Shown: positions 36,140 to 46,474 of the stretch, one piece after another
Numbering within the stretch: the first letter of the stretch is position 1
Layout of the letters: every line of letters begins with the position of its first letter
Source of the DNA: Alphaproteobacteria bacterium
GTDB taxonomy: Bacteria > Pseudomonadota > Alphaproteobacteria > UBA6615
Length of the DNA: 64,000 bases
Direction: 5' to 3'
Assembly: GCA_021774575.1 (NCBI GenBank)
Contig: JAJFIX010000026.1
Span: 27,985 to 91,984, forward strand
The notes under the pieces: generated by a model
Told to the model about the DNA's origin: nothing
Seen by the model: only the letters and a program-made list of their open reading frames with translations
Database searches by the model: none
Position numbers and translations under genes: made by a program

Positions 36140-39100
36140 ATGAAACAAAGCGCCCCAAAAAAATACAATCATGTCGAGAACGAGGCAGTTTCAGGATCAT
36201 CCCTCGAGCCAATTGCCATTGTTGGCATGGCGTGCCGCTTGCCCGGCGGCATTAAGACCCCTGATGAATATTGGGATTTTCTGTGCCAGGGTCGAAGCGG
36301 CATCGGGGAAATTCCAGCTGCGCGCTGGAATGTAGATTTTTTTTGCACCGAAAGTGAACACGAACTCGGCCGATCGACGACCAAATGGGGCGGGTTTATT
36401 GATGATCCCGACATGTTCGACGCCGAGTTTTTTGGCATTTCACCGCGCGAAGCCGCCGCCATGGACCCGCAACAACGGCTTATGCTGATGTGCAGCTGGG
36501 AAGCGTTGGAGGACGCGGGCATCCCGCAGTCCGAAATACGAAACACTCAGGCCGGTGTTTTTGTCGGGGTTTCTATGAACGACTATTCGGCGATTCAACG
36601 CAGCCAGGTTGTCGGGTCCGAAGTCCATGCCGCGACCGGTAACGCGCTTTCAATTGTTGCCAACCGAATTTCCCATCGGTTCGATTTAAATGGCCCCAGC
36701 CTATCCATCGACACAGCCTGTTCCTCGTCCTTGGTTGCTGGCCATATGGCAACCCGAAGTTTACAAACCGGCGAAACAAGCCTTTGTATTCTTGGCGGCG
36801 TCAATTTGCTCTTTGACCCAACGGTTTTCATCCAGTTTTCCAACGCCAATATGATGTCGCCGACCGGCCAATGCAAAACCTTCGATGAAAATGCAAATGG
36901 CTATGTTCGCGCCGAAGGTGCCGGCGTTATCATTCTAAAACGCCTGAGCGACGCGGTGCGTGACAATGACCGCATTCACGCAGTCATCAGATCAACCGGG
37001 GTGAACCAGGACGGCGGCACGTCAACCATCACGGTCCCCAGCACCGAGGCGCAAGCCTCGATGTTGCGCCAGGCGCTTAAATCCGGCGGCGTTGCACCCC
37101 ACGAAGTTGATTTTGTAGAAGCCCATGGCACCGGAACGCCAATTGGCGACCCGATTGAGGCAACCGCTATCGGATCGGTTTTTGGTCAATGCGCCCGCGA
37201 TGACGAAGGTGTTTATGTCGGCGCGGGAAAAAGCCAAATCGGCCATATGGAATCGGCCTCGGGAATTGCCGGACTGATTAAGGCGGCTCTGGCGGTCAAG
37301 CATGGGAAAATTCCGGCAAATTTGAACTTCTCCGTTCCCAACCCAAACATTGATTTCAATGACCTGGGCATCCGATTGCCACTGGAGCTGCTGGATTGGC
37401 CAAGCCATGATCGGCCGCGCATCGCCGCAATTAATTCCTTTGGATTTGGCGGGACCAACGGCTGCGCGATCATTCAAGAACCGCCAACAACCAGAAATGC
37501 ATCAACCCAGGGCCAGCCTGCGCCTGCGCCGGACCGCTGGGTGGTCCCGCTGTCGGCCGCCAGCGAGCCTGCCTTGCGCGAGCGTGCCGGCCAGTTGGCG
37601 AGTTTCATCGAACTCGATGGGAAGAAAACACCACAGATAACACCGTTGGCCGACCTTGTTGGAACACTGTCCAGGCGTCGCGAGCATTTACCCGAGCGCG
37701 CTGCAATTATCGGCAAGACCCGCAAACAACTTGTTAAGAACCTCCGCGAGATGGCGGACGGTGCCCAGCCACCCGACATCGACAAACCCCCAACTTTTGC
37801 CACGGGCCGCGCCACCAATAATCCCAAGCTCATGTTTCTGTTTACCGGCCAGGGCAGTCAATATTGGAATATGGGCCGTCAATTGCTGGAGCGCGATACT
37901 GTATTCCGAGATGCTATCGGTGCCTTCGATGAGGTGTTTGCTGATATATCCGGCTGGTCCATCATCTCCGAACTGACCAAATCCAAACGTCTTTCGCGAA
38001 TCCACGAAACCCGCATCACCCAACCGGCAATTCTGGCGGTACAGTTGGGACTTTTTGCGCGTTGGCAGGCCTGGGGTTATGCCCCCGAGGGGGTTTTAGG
38101 CCATTCTCTTGGTGAGGCGCCGGCCGCTTACGCCGCCGGTGCGATATCCATCGAAGACCTTGCATGCCTTGTCCATCACCGTGGCCGCCTCTCGGAAAAA
38201 GTCGAGGGCAATGGTAGCTTGGCTGTGGTCGGATTATCGGCACCGGCCGCTCAAGACATACTGGACGAACTCGGCGAAGAACGAGTGGTCATTTGCGCGA
38301 TCAATGGATCAAACCTCGTCAATTTGGGTGGCGAGGCTAGGGCGCTGGATGGTGTTTTAGCTCATTTAGAAACCAAGGATATTTTCATTCGTCGGCTGGC
38401 GATGAATTACGCTCCCCACACATTCATGATGGATGAAGTCGAGGATGAACTTCGCGCGGCGACCGCACATATTCAGCCCTGCGACACGGATATCTCGATC
38501 ATATCTTCTGTTACCGGAATGCAGATTGACGGTTCCGAGTTTACCGCCGATCACTGGTGGCGCAATATTCGCCAACCGGTTTTGTTTAAAGATTCCGTCG
38601 ATGAAGCGGTGGCCCAAGGTTACAATATGTTCCTGGAACTCGGTCCCCACGGAGCGTTATCCGGGCTTGTCAGTACATGCTTGGCCGAATCCGGAACGAA
38701 GGCGCCAGTCATTAGCTCCCAACATCGCGACGCAAAAAGTCAGGATGCACTTTACGCGGCCCTCGGCAAGACTTTCGTTGCGGGCATTGAACCCAATTGG
38801 TCTCGCGTCAATCCAAGTCAGTATAGTCCGACCGACCTTCCACACTATCCTTGGCAGTTGACACGCTATTGGGAAATTAGCGAAGAGACCCGGGAAAATT
38901 TATTTGCCGAAGTTGACTATCCGCTGCTGGGTGTACGTCAGGCTGGCGCATCACCAACTTGGCGATCAGAGATATCAACCGATCGTCACCCCTTCTTAGC
39001 CGATCATGTTGTACAGAATGCGCCCGTATTGCCAGCCGCCGCCCATATCGACATCATGCTCTCGGTCGGGAGAATATTGTTTGGCGAAGGCATGGTCGAA

Positions 39101-42100
39101 TTGCAGGATATCTCTTTCCTAGCTGCCATGCAGCTTTCCGCCGAAGAGATTGAGGAAATAGAAACCGGTTACGACGCGTCGACCCGGCGGGTCGAAATAT
39201 TTAGCCGGCGAAAAGATAGCGGCGACGACTGGGTTTTGCGGGCCAGTTGCAAGTTATCGGTCCGCGAGCAAACAGCCCCGACCCTGCGTCATTGGCACAA
39301 AGACGAAAAATTCAAATCTGCTCGCACACGCGTTACAGCGAAAAAATATTATAGTTTTTTCGACCAAACCGGCATCGAATATGGGCCGGCCTTTAGAGGG
39401 CTCAAAACCATTTGGGCGGCAGACAAGGTTGCCGCAGGCTCATTTCGACTTCCAGAGGAGGCGACATCAAACCTCCCGCCCCATCTGTTTAACCCGGCGG
39501 CAATCGATTGTGGCTTCCAGGTTACTCTTGCAACCGGCATTTCCGAGCCTTCCTCGACAATTTTTCTACCGGTCAAGGTTGGTCGCATTCGTTTTTTCCG
39601 CACTCCGGGAAAACAACTTTTCTTTAAAGCTACCGAAGTCGACCGGCAGACCGACACACTTACATATGACGTCGAATATTATGACCATCAAGGCCGCACG
39701 GTTTGCATCGTTGAAGGGCTGGTCGCAAGTGACACGAGGTTAAGGAATCGCGCCGGAGGAGACGTCTTCTCGGATTGCTACGTTGAGCGATGGCAGCAAC
39801 AAGATCTCGAACCTAGCGACGAGGATGCGAAAGACCAAAAACCGGCTGCCCCCAGACACTGGCTCTTGCTCGGCGATAGCAGTCCGCTGAGCCATGAGCT
39901 GGCCGACCATTTTTTGAGCCGAGGTGACAAACTGACCCTTGTCGAAAAAGCGGCGGCCTATGAGCAAACGGAGAACATCTATCGTATTGACCCGGGCAAC
40001 AGAGAACATTTTACCACCCTCTTCGACAGCGCCTATTCGGGCGCCGGGGCGCCCACTGACATAATTTCGCTTTGGTCGATGACAAACAACGCAGGCAACA
40101 CGGTGCCAAAAGCAACCGACCTTCTAGCGTGGCAGGACGATAATGCGGTGCCACTGATTTGGCTTGCTCAGGCCTTCTCAGAGCAAGAAAATCTCGCGTC
40201 AGGCCTATGGCTCGTTACTGCCGGCGCTCAATTTATTCCAGACGTAGACCGAAACAAAAAATCTAACGGATGGCGGCTGGCACAAAGCCCATCAAACGGA
40301 TTGATGCGATCAATCGCGACCGAATTGCCGCAACTGAAAACGCGTACAATCGATTTAGACATCAGCAAAAGCCCGGCTGCCCGTGCAAATCTAATTCTTG
40401 AGCTTTACGCTGCCAGCCCCGAACAGGAAATTACACTGCGCGACACCAGGCGATATGTCGGGCGGCTTGAACTCGCTCCCCAAGACGAATTACCGCCGTT
40501 CACTTTATCCCGTCATAGTTTGCGTGGGGACGAAACTTTCCGCGTAACCATGCCCGGTCCGGGTATTATCGATACCCTGACCCTTGTCGACACGGACCGC
40601 ACAGCACCGGGTCGCGGCGAAGTTGAGATCGCGGTGAAAGCGGTCGGACTCAATTTTCGCGACGTGATGGCGGCAGCCGGGCTGTTGCCGGGGGAGGCGG
40701 AGAAAGGGCATGCCTGGGATAGCCTTGGCTTGGAGTGCACCGGGTTGGTGACACGCCTCGGTAAAGGCGTGAAGGGCTTGAAAATTGGCGACCGGATCAT
40801 GACAATGGGCAAGGGGTGTTTCCGCGGACATCTCGTTGTGCCGGAAATCCAAACTTTTAAAATCCCGAAATCGGTCAGTTTGCAGCATGCGGCGACAATC
40901 TCGTCTGCCTATGCCACCGCGTATTTTTCGATGCTGACCCTTGGCAGGATGCAAAAGGGCGACCGGGTGTTGATCCATACGGCTACGGGCGGCGTGGGCT
41001 TTGCTGCGGTCCAGATTGCCAAAATGGTTGGTGCGGAAATTTTTGCCACCGCCGGCAGTAATAAAAAACGGGCGTTTTTGAAGAAACTTGGAATTAAGCA
41101 TGTCATGAATTCCCGGACCCTGGAATGGGACGACGAAATCATGGCAAAAACCAAAGGCGAAGGCGTTGATCTAGTCTTAAACGCCCTCGCCGGCCCAGCC
41201 ATCGAAATGGGTTTGTCGGTGCTTCGCCCCTTTGGTCGGTTTCTGGAAATTGGCAAGCGTGACATCTACGCCGATAACGCCATCGGCATGAAATCACTCG
41301 CCCGAAACATCACCTTTCATGTCATCGATATGGCAAATATTGATGCACGGCGCGCACCAGAAGTGGCGGAAATTAACCGTACTTTATTGCGTCTGATTGC
41401 CCAGAAAAAATTACTGCCACCGCCCATCGAACTATTTCCAGTGTCGAAAATTGCTGACGCATTCACGATGATGCAGCGGGCAAATCATATCGGTAAAGTC
41501 GTCGTTTCCCTGGACGATAAAGATATCGAGATCAGCAGAGATGACAAGCGCCCCATCCGCTTGCCCCATAACAGTGCCTATCTTATAACCGGCGGCCTCG
41601 GTGGCTTGGGTTTACGTATCGCAGAATGGTTGGCAGAACGGAGGGCCGGGCAACTCTATCTAATGGGGCGCTCAGGCGCGGCTAGTGCCGAATCAAAAGC
41701 CGCTCTGCAGCGGATCCGTAGTGCCGGGTGTCGGGTGACTGTGCTGAAAGCGGACGTGGCCGATAGCAATAGTGTTGCCGAGGCTCTCGTGAAGATCAAA
41801 TCCGGCAAATCTCCTCTGAGGGGTGTCATTCATTCCGCGGGAATTCTCAACGACGTCATGCTGGATCAAATGACCCTGGAGCGTTTCCAAAACGTTCTCG
41901 CGCCAAAAATCGCCGGCGCATGGAATCTCCATTTGGAGACACTTGACTGCCCGCTGGATTTCTTCGTCTCATTTTCTTCAATCGCCTCACTGTTACCGAG
42001 TACGGGACAGGGGAATTACATCGCCGCTAATTGTTTTCTTGATCGGTTTTCGGCTTGGCGCCGCACCCAGGGCCTACCGGCGCAAACGATTAATTGGGGG

Positions 42101-44122
42101 GTGCTTGCCGAGACGGGAATGGCGCAAAGGAAGAAGGGCCTCACAGCGTATGTCGAATCGAAAGGTATTTTTACTAACAGCATCGACGAGGTCCTGAACG
42201 CCCTTGAAATGCTGCTGCGCAAGGACATTGATGCTGCCGGATATTTCAAAATCGATTGGCATAAATTGGCCAGCACATCTCCAGCCCTTAAAGCCAGCCT
42301 CCGAACGAAGGACCTCGCCGACCAACTCGCCAAGGGTCCGGCCGGGGGAGGTAAAATCAAGTCAGCCCTACTCGCAGCAAACGAAACTGAACGCACCGCT
42401 ATGCTGCGCGAATATCTGACCGAGTTGGTCGCCAAGACCCTAAAAACCGAAGCGGCCGGGATCAGTTCCGATCGATCTTTGGCCGAAATAGGCCTCGATT
42501 CACTGACTTCATTCGAATTAAAAAACCGGATTGAGAGCGAGCTTACCGTTGAATTGCCGGTGGCAAAGTTTCTCCAAAAGCCGACAATCGATGGTCTTTC
42601 GGCCGCCGTCCTCGATAATTTCAGCGCAGATCAAGGCGATCAGGAAATCGAAAAAATTGTCTACAACGACTTGCCACCATTGGGAAAAACAGCGCAAGAA
42701 TTCTGGACAACTTGGTTTGAGCACCGCAAACCCGCTCCCAACAACCGAGTTTTCGATGTAATTCAGGCGCTTTCGGTTGAGCCCTCGCTTGATACAAAAA
42801 CATTCCGTCGAGCTTTCAATCAGCTCACCAATCGGCATGCGATTTTACGAACCGCTTTTATCCCGCAAGAGAGCGCCACGCCACGCATAGCGGTTCGCGA
42901 AATTCACCCGACCGGGCTCGAAGTTCATGAGCTAAAAGCCTTAAGCGAGAGAAAATTCGAAGACTATTTTAAGGCAAGGACAGCGGAGCCGATTGATCCG
43001 ACCACGGGAAACGTTTTCCGAATTGCTCTTTTCAAACGGCCCACTCGGGACGTTATATTTATTCAAGTTGCGGAAATCATCGCGGATGGTTGGTCGAATA
43101 TCTTGCTCATGCGGGAATTATTGGCAATTTATTTTGGCTTCGATTTGGCGGATTTTGGCGCTGGGGCGAATTCCAGCCTGACCAATGCCGATTTCATAAA
43201 CTGGGAAGAGAAATATTTGGCCGGCCCGGAAAGCAAGCGCGGTCTGGAAATCATGACAGCCAAGATAAAAAGGAATTCCGAACGACTGAATATATTCGAG
43301 GACAGACCCCGCAAAAACGGGCTGATTTTCGAAGGAGGTCGGCAACCTTTCGCTCTTTCAGGTAAGGAAACGAACCAAATTCGAAAAATTGCAAGAAAAC
43401 GCGCGGTCTCGGTCTACTCATTGCTCTTTGCCGGCTCTGCCTTGATGGTGCACTATCTGACCAATCGTAATCGCTTCGTGATCACCAACAACGCGGCTAA
43501 TCGAACACGTAAGGAATTCGAGGAAATTATTGGTTGCCAAGTCAATTTACTACCTAACGAGGTTAATTTTTCCGGGGTGCGGAATTTCAACACCCTCGTC
43601 ACCAAGTGCCATCGCGAAATCACCGATAATCTGGCCTTACAATCTATTTCCTATTCTCATGCCATTTCCGAAATCGGCAAGGCGAACCCTAAATTTAATT
43701 GGACCCGCGACGAGATAAAGACAAAAACAAGCTTGTATCAATTTGCCTTTTGCATGCGCCATCCCGGCGCCATGGGCAATGACGAGTTTACTGAATTTTT
43801 GAGCGATGGAAGTGGCAATAACAGCGCCGATTTCTTCGGCTCAACCGTGCGGCGAATTCCACTCGCCGGAAATGACGCCTTTTACGATCTTGGATTTTTT
43901 GTCCAGGAGGGTAAAAACGGTGTTTATGGCGACTGCATCTACAATGCTGATATATACGATCCTGGGACTGTCGAAAATATGGTTACTCTTTATTGCGAGC
44001 TTATGCGCAATGTTATTTCCAAACCTGAGGCGGCATTGGCAGAGATTTTTAGTGAGGTCACCATTGGCAGGGACCTGCAACTATTGCGGGTCGATCAACA
44101 CCTCGCAGACGCGGCAGAATAG
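36140..44122 (+). CDS. Type I highly reducing polyketide synthase, KS-AT-DH-ER-KR-ACP-C
   Basis: A 2660-residue single-module synthase; the ATG at 36140 follows TAGGA. The KS spans about 15-450: active Cys near 193 in DTACSSSL, His in EAHGTGTP near 327 and GKSQIGHMESASG. The AT is about 560-860 (FTGQGSQ; GHSLGEA near 654; YAPH at the specificity site). The DH, from about 950, has HPFLADHVVQNAPVLPAAAH. A pseudo-KR segment covers about 1230-1460. The ER is about 1470-1790 (NFRDVMAAAG, HTATGGVGFAAVQIA). The KR is about 1810-2000 (TGGLGGLGL; Ser/Tyr/Asn in SSIASLLPSTGQGNYIAAN). The ACP has its Ser near 2121 in IGLDSLTSFEL. A condensation-like domain fills about 2180-2650, but the HHxxxDG motif reads AEIIADG. 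The order to the ACP equals mycobacterial Mas. There is no thioesterase. It is probably iterative and makes a saturated acyl chain. Confidence 0.93.
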   Translation: MKQSAPKKYNHVENEAVSGSSLEPIAIVGMACRLPGGIKTPDEYWDFLCQGRSGIGEIPAARWNVDFFCTESEHELGRSTTKWGGFIDDPDMFDAEFFGISPREAAAMDPQQRLMLMCSWEALEDAGIPQSEIRNTQAGVFVGVSMNDYSAIQRSQVVGSEVHAATGNALSIVANRISHRFDLNGPSLSIDTACSSSLVAGHMATRSLQTGETSLCILGGVNLLFDPTVFIQFSNANMMSPTGQCKTFDENANGYVRAEGAGVIILKRLSDAVRDNDRIHAVIRSTGVNQDGGTSTITVPSTEAQASMLRQALKSGGVAPHEVDFVEAHGTGTPIGDPIEATAIGSVFGQCARDDEGVYVGAGKSQIGHMESASGIAGLIKAALAVKHGKIPANLNFSVPNPNIDFNDLGIRLPLELLDWPSHDRPRIAAINSFGFGGTNGCAIIQEPPTTRNASTQGQPAPAPDRWVVPLSAASEPALRERAGQLASFIELDGKKTPQITPLADLVGTLSRRREHLPERAAIIGKTRKQLVKNLREMADGAQPPDIDKPPTFATGRATNNPKLMFLFTGQGSQYWNMGRQLLERDTVFRDAIGAFDEVFADISGWSIISELTKSKRLSRIHETRITQPAILAVQLGLFARWQAWGYAPEGVLGHSLGEAPAAYAAGAISIEDLACLVHHRGRLSEKVEGNGSLAVVGLSAPAAQDILDELGEERVVICAINGSNLVNLGGEARALDGVLAHLETKDIFIRRLAMNYAPHTFMMDEVEDELRAATAHIQPCDTDISIISSVTGMQIDGSEFTADHWWRNIRQPVLFKDSVDEAVAQGYNMFLELGPHGALSGLVSTCLAESGTKAPVISSQHRDAKSQDALYAALGKTFVAGIEPNWSRVNPSQYSPTDLPHYPWQLTRYWEISEETRENLFAEVDYPLLGVRQAGASPTWRSEISTDRHPFLADHVVQNAPVLPAAAHIDIMLSVGRILFGEGMVELQDISFLAAMQLSAEEIEEIETGYDASTRRVEIFSRRKDSGDDWVLRASCKLSVREQTAPTLRHWHKDEKFKSARTRVTAKKYYSFFDQTGIEYGPAFRGLKTIWAADKVAAGSFRLPEEATSNLPPHLFNPAAIDCGFQVTLATGISEPSSTIFLPVKVGRIRFFRTPGKQLFFKATEVDRQTDTLTYDVEYYDHQGRTVCIVEGLVASDTRLRNRAGGDVFSDCYVERWQQQDLEPSDEDAKDQKPAAPRHWLLLGDSSPLSHELADHFLSRGDKLTLVEKAAAYEQTENIYRIDPGNREHFTTLFDSAYSGAGAPTDIISLWSMTNNAGNTVPKATDLLAWQDDNAVPLIWLAQAFSEQENLASGLWLVTAGAQFIPDVDRNKKSNGWRLAQSPSNGLMRSIATELPQLKTRTIDLDISKSPAARANLILELYAASPEQEITLRDTRRYVGRLELAPQDELPPFTLSRHSLRGDETFRVTMPGPGIIDTLTLVDTDRTAPGRGEVEIAVKAVGLNFRDVMAAAGLLPGEAEKGHAWDSLGLECTGLVTRLGKGVKGLKIGDRIMTMGKGCFRGHLVVPEIQTFKIPKSVSLQHAATISSAYATAYFSMLTLGRMQKGDRVLIHTATGGVGFAAVQIAKMVGAEIFATAGSNKKRAFLKKLGIKHVMNSRTLEWDDEIMAKTKGEGVDLVLNALAGPAIEMGLSVLRPFGRFLEIGKRDIYADNAIGMKSLARNITFHVIDMANIDARRAPEVAEINRTLLRLIAQKKLLPPPIELFPVSKIADAFTMMQRANHIGKVVVSLDDKDIEISRDDKRPIRLPHNSAYLITGGLGGLGLRIAEWLAERRAGQLYLMGRSGAASAESKAALQRIRSAGCRVTVLKADVADSNSVAEALVKIKSGKSPLRGVIHSAGILNDVMLDQMTLERFQNVLAPKIAGAWNLHLETLDCPLDFFVSFSSIASLLPSTGQGNYIAANCFLDRFSAWRRTQGLPAQTINWGVLAETGMAQRKKGLTAYVESKGIFTNSIDEVLNALEMLLRKDIDAAGYFKIDWHKLASTSPALKASLRTKDLADQLAKGPAGGGKIKSALLAANETERTAMLREYLTELVAKTLKTEAAGISSDRSLAEIGLDSLTSFELKNRIESELTVELPVAKFLQKPTIDGLSAAVLDNFSADQGDQEIEKIVYNDLPPLGKTAQEFWTTWFEHRKPAPNNRVFDVIQALSVEPSLDTKTFRRAFNQLTNRHAILRTAFIPQESATPRIAVREIHPTGLEVHELKALSERKFEDYFKARTAEPIDPTTGNVFRIALFKRPTRDVIFIQVAEIIADGWSNILLMRELLAIYFGFDLADFGAGANSSLTNADFINWEEKYLAGPESKRGLEIMTAKIKRNSERLNIFEDRPRKNGLIFEGGRQPFALSGKETNQIRKIARKRAVSVYSLLFAGSALMVHYLTNRNRFVITNNAANRTRKEFEEIIGCQVNLLPNEVNFSGVRNFNTLVTKCHREITDNLALQSISYSHAISEIGKANPKFNWTRDEIKTKTSLYQFAFCMRHPGAMGNDEFTEFLSDGSGNNSADFFGSTVRRIPLAGNDAFYDLGFFVQEGKNGVYGDCIYNADIYDPGTVENMVTLYCELMRNVISKPEAALAEIFSEVTIGRDLQLLRVDQHLADAAE

Positions 44123-44146
44123 TCAACGAATACAGAGGGAACAATT

Positions 44147-46474
44147 TTGTCAGCCGCGCCGATTAAAACTGAACCGCAAACAGTTGAGCGATGGATAGGG
44201 AATTATTGTCGGTGGGCAATAACACATCCCTATATACTGCTGATATTTTCGCTAATTTTGATCGCAATAATGTCATTTGGATTGCGCTATATCGCGTTTA
44301 ACCCCGACACACGCGCCTTCTTGGGTAAAAATAACAGCCAAGCACAAAGTCTTGCGGATCTTGAGAACATTTATGGACGGGCGAATAGTGTCATTTTCAT
44401 CATTAGCCCGGCCTCGGGAAATATTTTTGACCAAGATGCCTTGCAGCTCATCGAGGAGCTAACGGACGCGTCATGGCAGATGCCCCATTCGACCCGGGTT
44501 GACTCAATCGCCAATCACGAGGACAGCTTTGCCGATGACGACGAAATTGTTATCGCGCCCCTATATGAAAATGCCGAAAATTTAACCGACGACCAGCGCG
44601 ACCTGATCCGCGAAAGAGCTTTGGGCAATCAGGAAATTACCAACTATCTAATTTCCACCAAGGGCGATGTCGCCGGCGTCTATGTTACCGTTATAAAGCC
44701 TGAAAATAATCCAAATTCCGTCGCCGAAATTATGGATTTCACCCGGACTATTGAGCATCAATTCGAGGAGCGATATCCAGGGATCGAGGTACGGATCTCG
44801 GGCGGCGTCCCCGGCGACAGCGCTTTTGACGAAGCCGGGCAGCGAGATATAACAACCCTCGTCCCGCTGATGTTACTGGTGATCATCGCCTCACTCTTTA
44901 TTGGCTTTAGAGATATTTGGGCGACTGTTGCAACCACCCTGATAATCATACTTGCTGTCATGGGCACGATGGGAATGGCAAGCTGGGGCGGCATTGCCCT
45001 GACCGCCGGTAGTGGCGGCACGCCGGTCATTGTCATGACATTATGTATTGCCGACTGCGTGCACCTCATCGCCGGCTACACTCAGGAACGGGCACGGGGC
45101 ACGGTCAAGCTTGACGCTTTACGCATTGGCTTAGAGCAAAACTTCACGCCCATATTTGTCACCAGTTTGACCACGGCGATCGGCTTCCTCACCCTAAACT
45201 GGAGTGAATCGCCCCCTCTGCGCGATCTCGGCAATATGGTGGCCGGCGGCGTCATGATCGCCTTTCTCCTCTCCATCACCTTCCTTCCCGCCTTCCTCAG
45301 CCTTATGCCCGCCCCCCGCGCTGGCCGGACAATGCGCGGGCAGGTCCTTGCTGATTGGATTGCCCGGTTCAGCCTATCCCATAGCCGCACCATTTTGATT
45401 TTCAGCCCATTGGTATTTCTCGCCTTTGTGGCCGGAATATTTTTCATTGTCCTAGAAGATGATTTTGTCGGCTATTTCGACGAAAGCTATCAATTCAGAC
45501 AAGACACCGATTATCTACAGCAAGAGCTGGCAGGCCTGCATGTCATCCATTTTTCCCTTCCCGCCGGGGAAGAATATGGTGTCGCCCGGCCCGAATATTT
45601 GACCAAGGTCGAAGCCTTTGCCGATTGGTACAGAACCCAAGATACGGTCATTCAAGTCGGTGCCGTCACGTCCATTATACGTCGCCTCAACAAAAACATG
45701 CATGGCGACGACGAGGCCTTCGACGTCATTCCTGAAACCCGGGAGCAGGCCGCCCAACTTCTTCTCATTTACGAATTGTCCGTGCCGTTCGGTCGTGATC
45801 TCAATTCAACCATTAATGTCGCAAAATCCGAAAGCCGGTTTACAGTCTGGCTGCGCGGCGCGACATCGCGCGATATTCGCCACCTTGCCACAGCGGGTGA
45901 AAACTGGTTGGCGGATAATGCGCCGGAAATGGCCGCTCCGGCCACCGGTGTTTCGGTTGTCTACGCCTATATTACCGAGACAAATATCAAGTCGATGATC
46001 CGTGGGACAGTCGTCGCGCTACTGATCATATCTGCTATTTTATTGGTCGTTTTGGGAAATTTGAAGCTCGGCTTTATAAGCCTCATTCCCAACCTGGTCC
46101 CCGCAGCCATGGCCTTTGGGCTCTGGGGTTATCTTTTCAGCGAAGTTAATCTTGCGGTTTCGGTTGTCGGTGCAATTACCTTGGGCATAATTGTCGACGA
46201 TACGGTGCATTTATTGACCAAATATCGAAGGGCCCGGCGAGCAGACCCTGACGCGGCGTGCAAAGCTGTGCTCAAGAAAAGTTTCAGTTCCGTCGGCTTG
46301 GCCCTCATCCACACATCGGTCGCGCTTATATTGGGATTTTTTATTCTGGCACAATCGGGCTTCGCCATTTCAGCCGATATGGGTGCACTTTCAGCAATCG
46401 TGATATTGACAGCGTTGGTCGCAGACCTAATTGTCCTGCCGCCGCTCATTCTCGCTTTGGAGAAAAAATCATGA
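44147..46474 (+). CDS. RND/MMPL family lipid exporter
   Basis: A 775-residue inner-membrane transporter of the MMPL/HAE3 type, with two repeats of one helix, a large periplasmic loop and five helices. The first repeat has RDITTLVPLMLLVIIASLFI and GGTPVIVMTLCIADCVHLIAGY, and the second has AVSVVGAITLGIIVDDTVHL; the polar residues in these helices serve proton coupling. The start is TTG, eight bases after GAGGG. It is 24 bases after the polyketide synthase and overlaps the LolA-like gene by ATGA. The expected role is export of the synthase product across or out of the inner membrane. Confidence 0.92.
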   Translation: MSAAPIKTEPQTVERWIGNYCRWAITHPYILLIFSLILIAIMSFGLRYIAFNPDTRAFLGKNNSQAQSLADLENIYGRANSVIFIISPASGNIFDQDALQLIEELTDASWQMPHSTRVDSIANHEDSFADDDEIVIAPLYENAENLTDDQRDLIRERALGNQEITNYLISTKGDVAGVYVTVIKPENNPNSVAEIMDFTRTIEHQFEERYPGIEVRISGGVPGDSAFDEAGQRDITTLVPLMLLVIIASLFIGFRDIWATVATTLIIILAVMGTMGMASWGGIALTAGSGGTPVIVMTLCIADCVHLIAGYTQERARGTVKLDALRIGLEQNFTPIFVTSLTTAIGFLTLNWSESPPLRDLGNMVAGGVMIAFLLSITFLPAFLSLMPAPRAGRTMRGQVLADWIARFSLSHSRTILIFSPLVFLAFVAGIFFIVLEDDFVGYFDESYQFRQDTDYLQQELAGLHVIHFSLPAGEEYGVARPEYLTKVEAFADWYRTQDTVIQVGAVTSIIRRLNKNMHGDDEAFDVIPETREQAAQLLLIYELSVPFGRDLNSTINVAKSESRFTVWLRGATSRDIRHLATAGENWLADNAPEMAAPATGVSVVYAYITETNIKSMIRGTVVALLIISAILLVVLGNLKLGFISLIPNLVPAAMAFGLWGYLFSEVNLAVSVVGAITLGIIVDDTVHLLTKYRRARRADPDAACKAVLKKSFSSVGLALIHTSVALILGFFILAQSGFAISADMGALSAIVILTALVADLIVLPPLILALEKKS

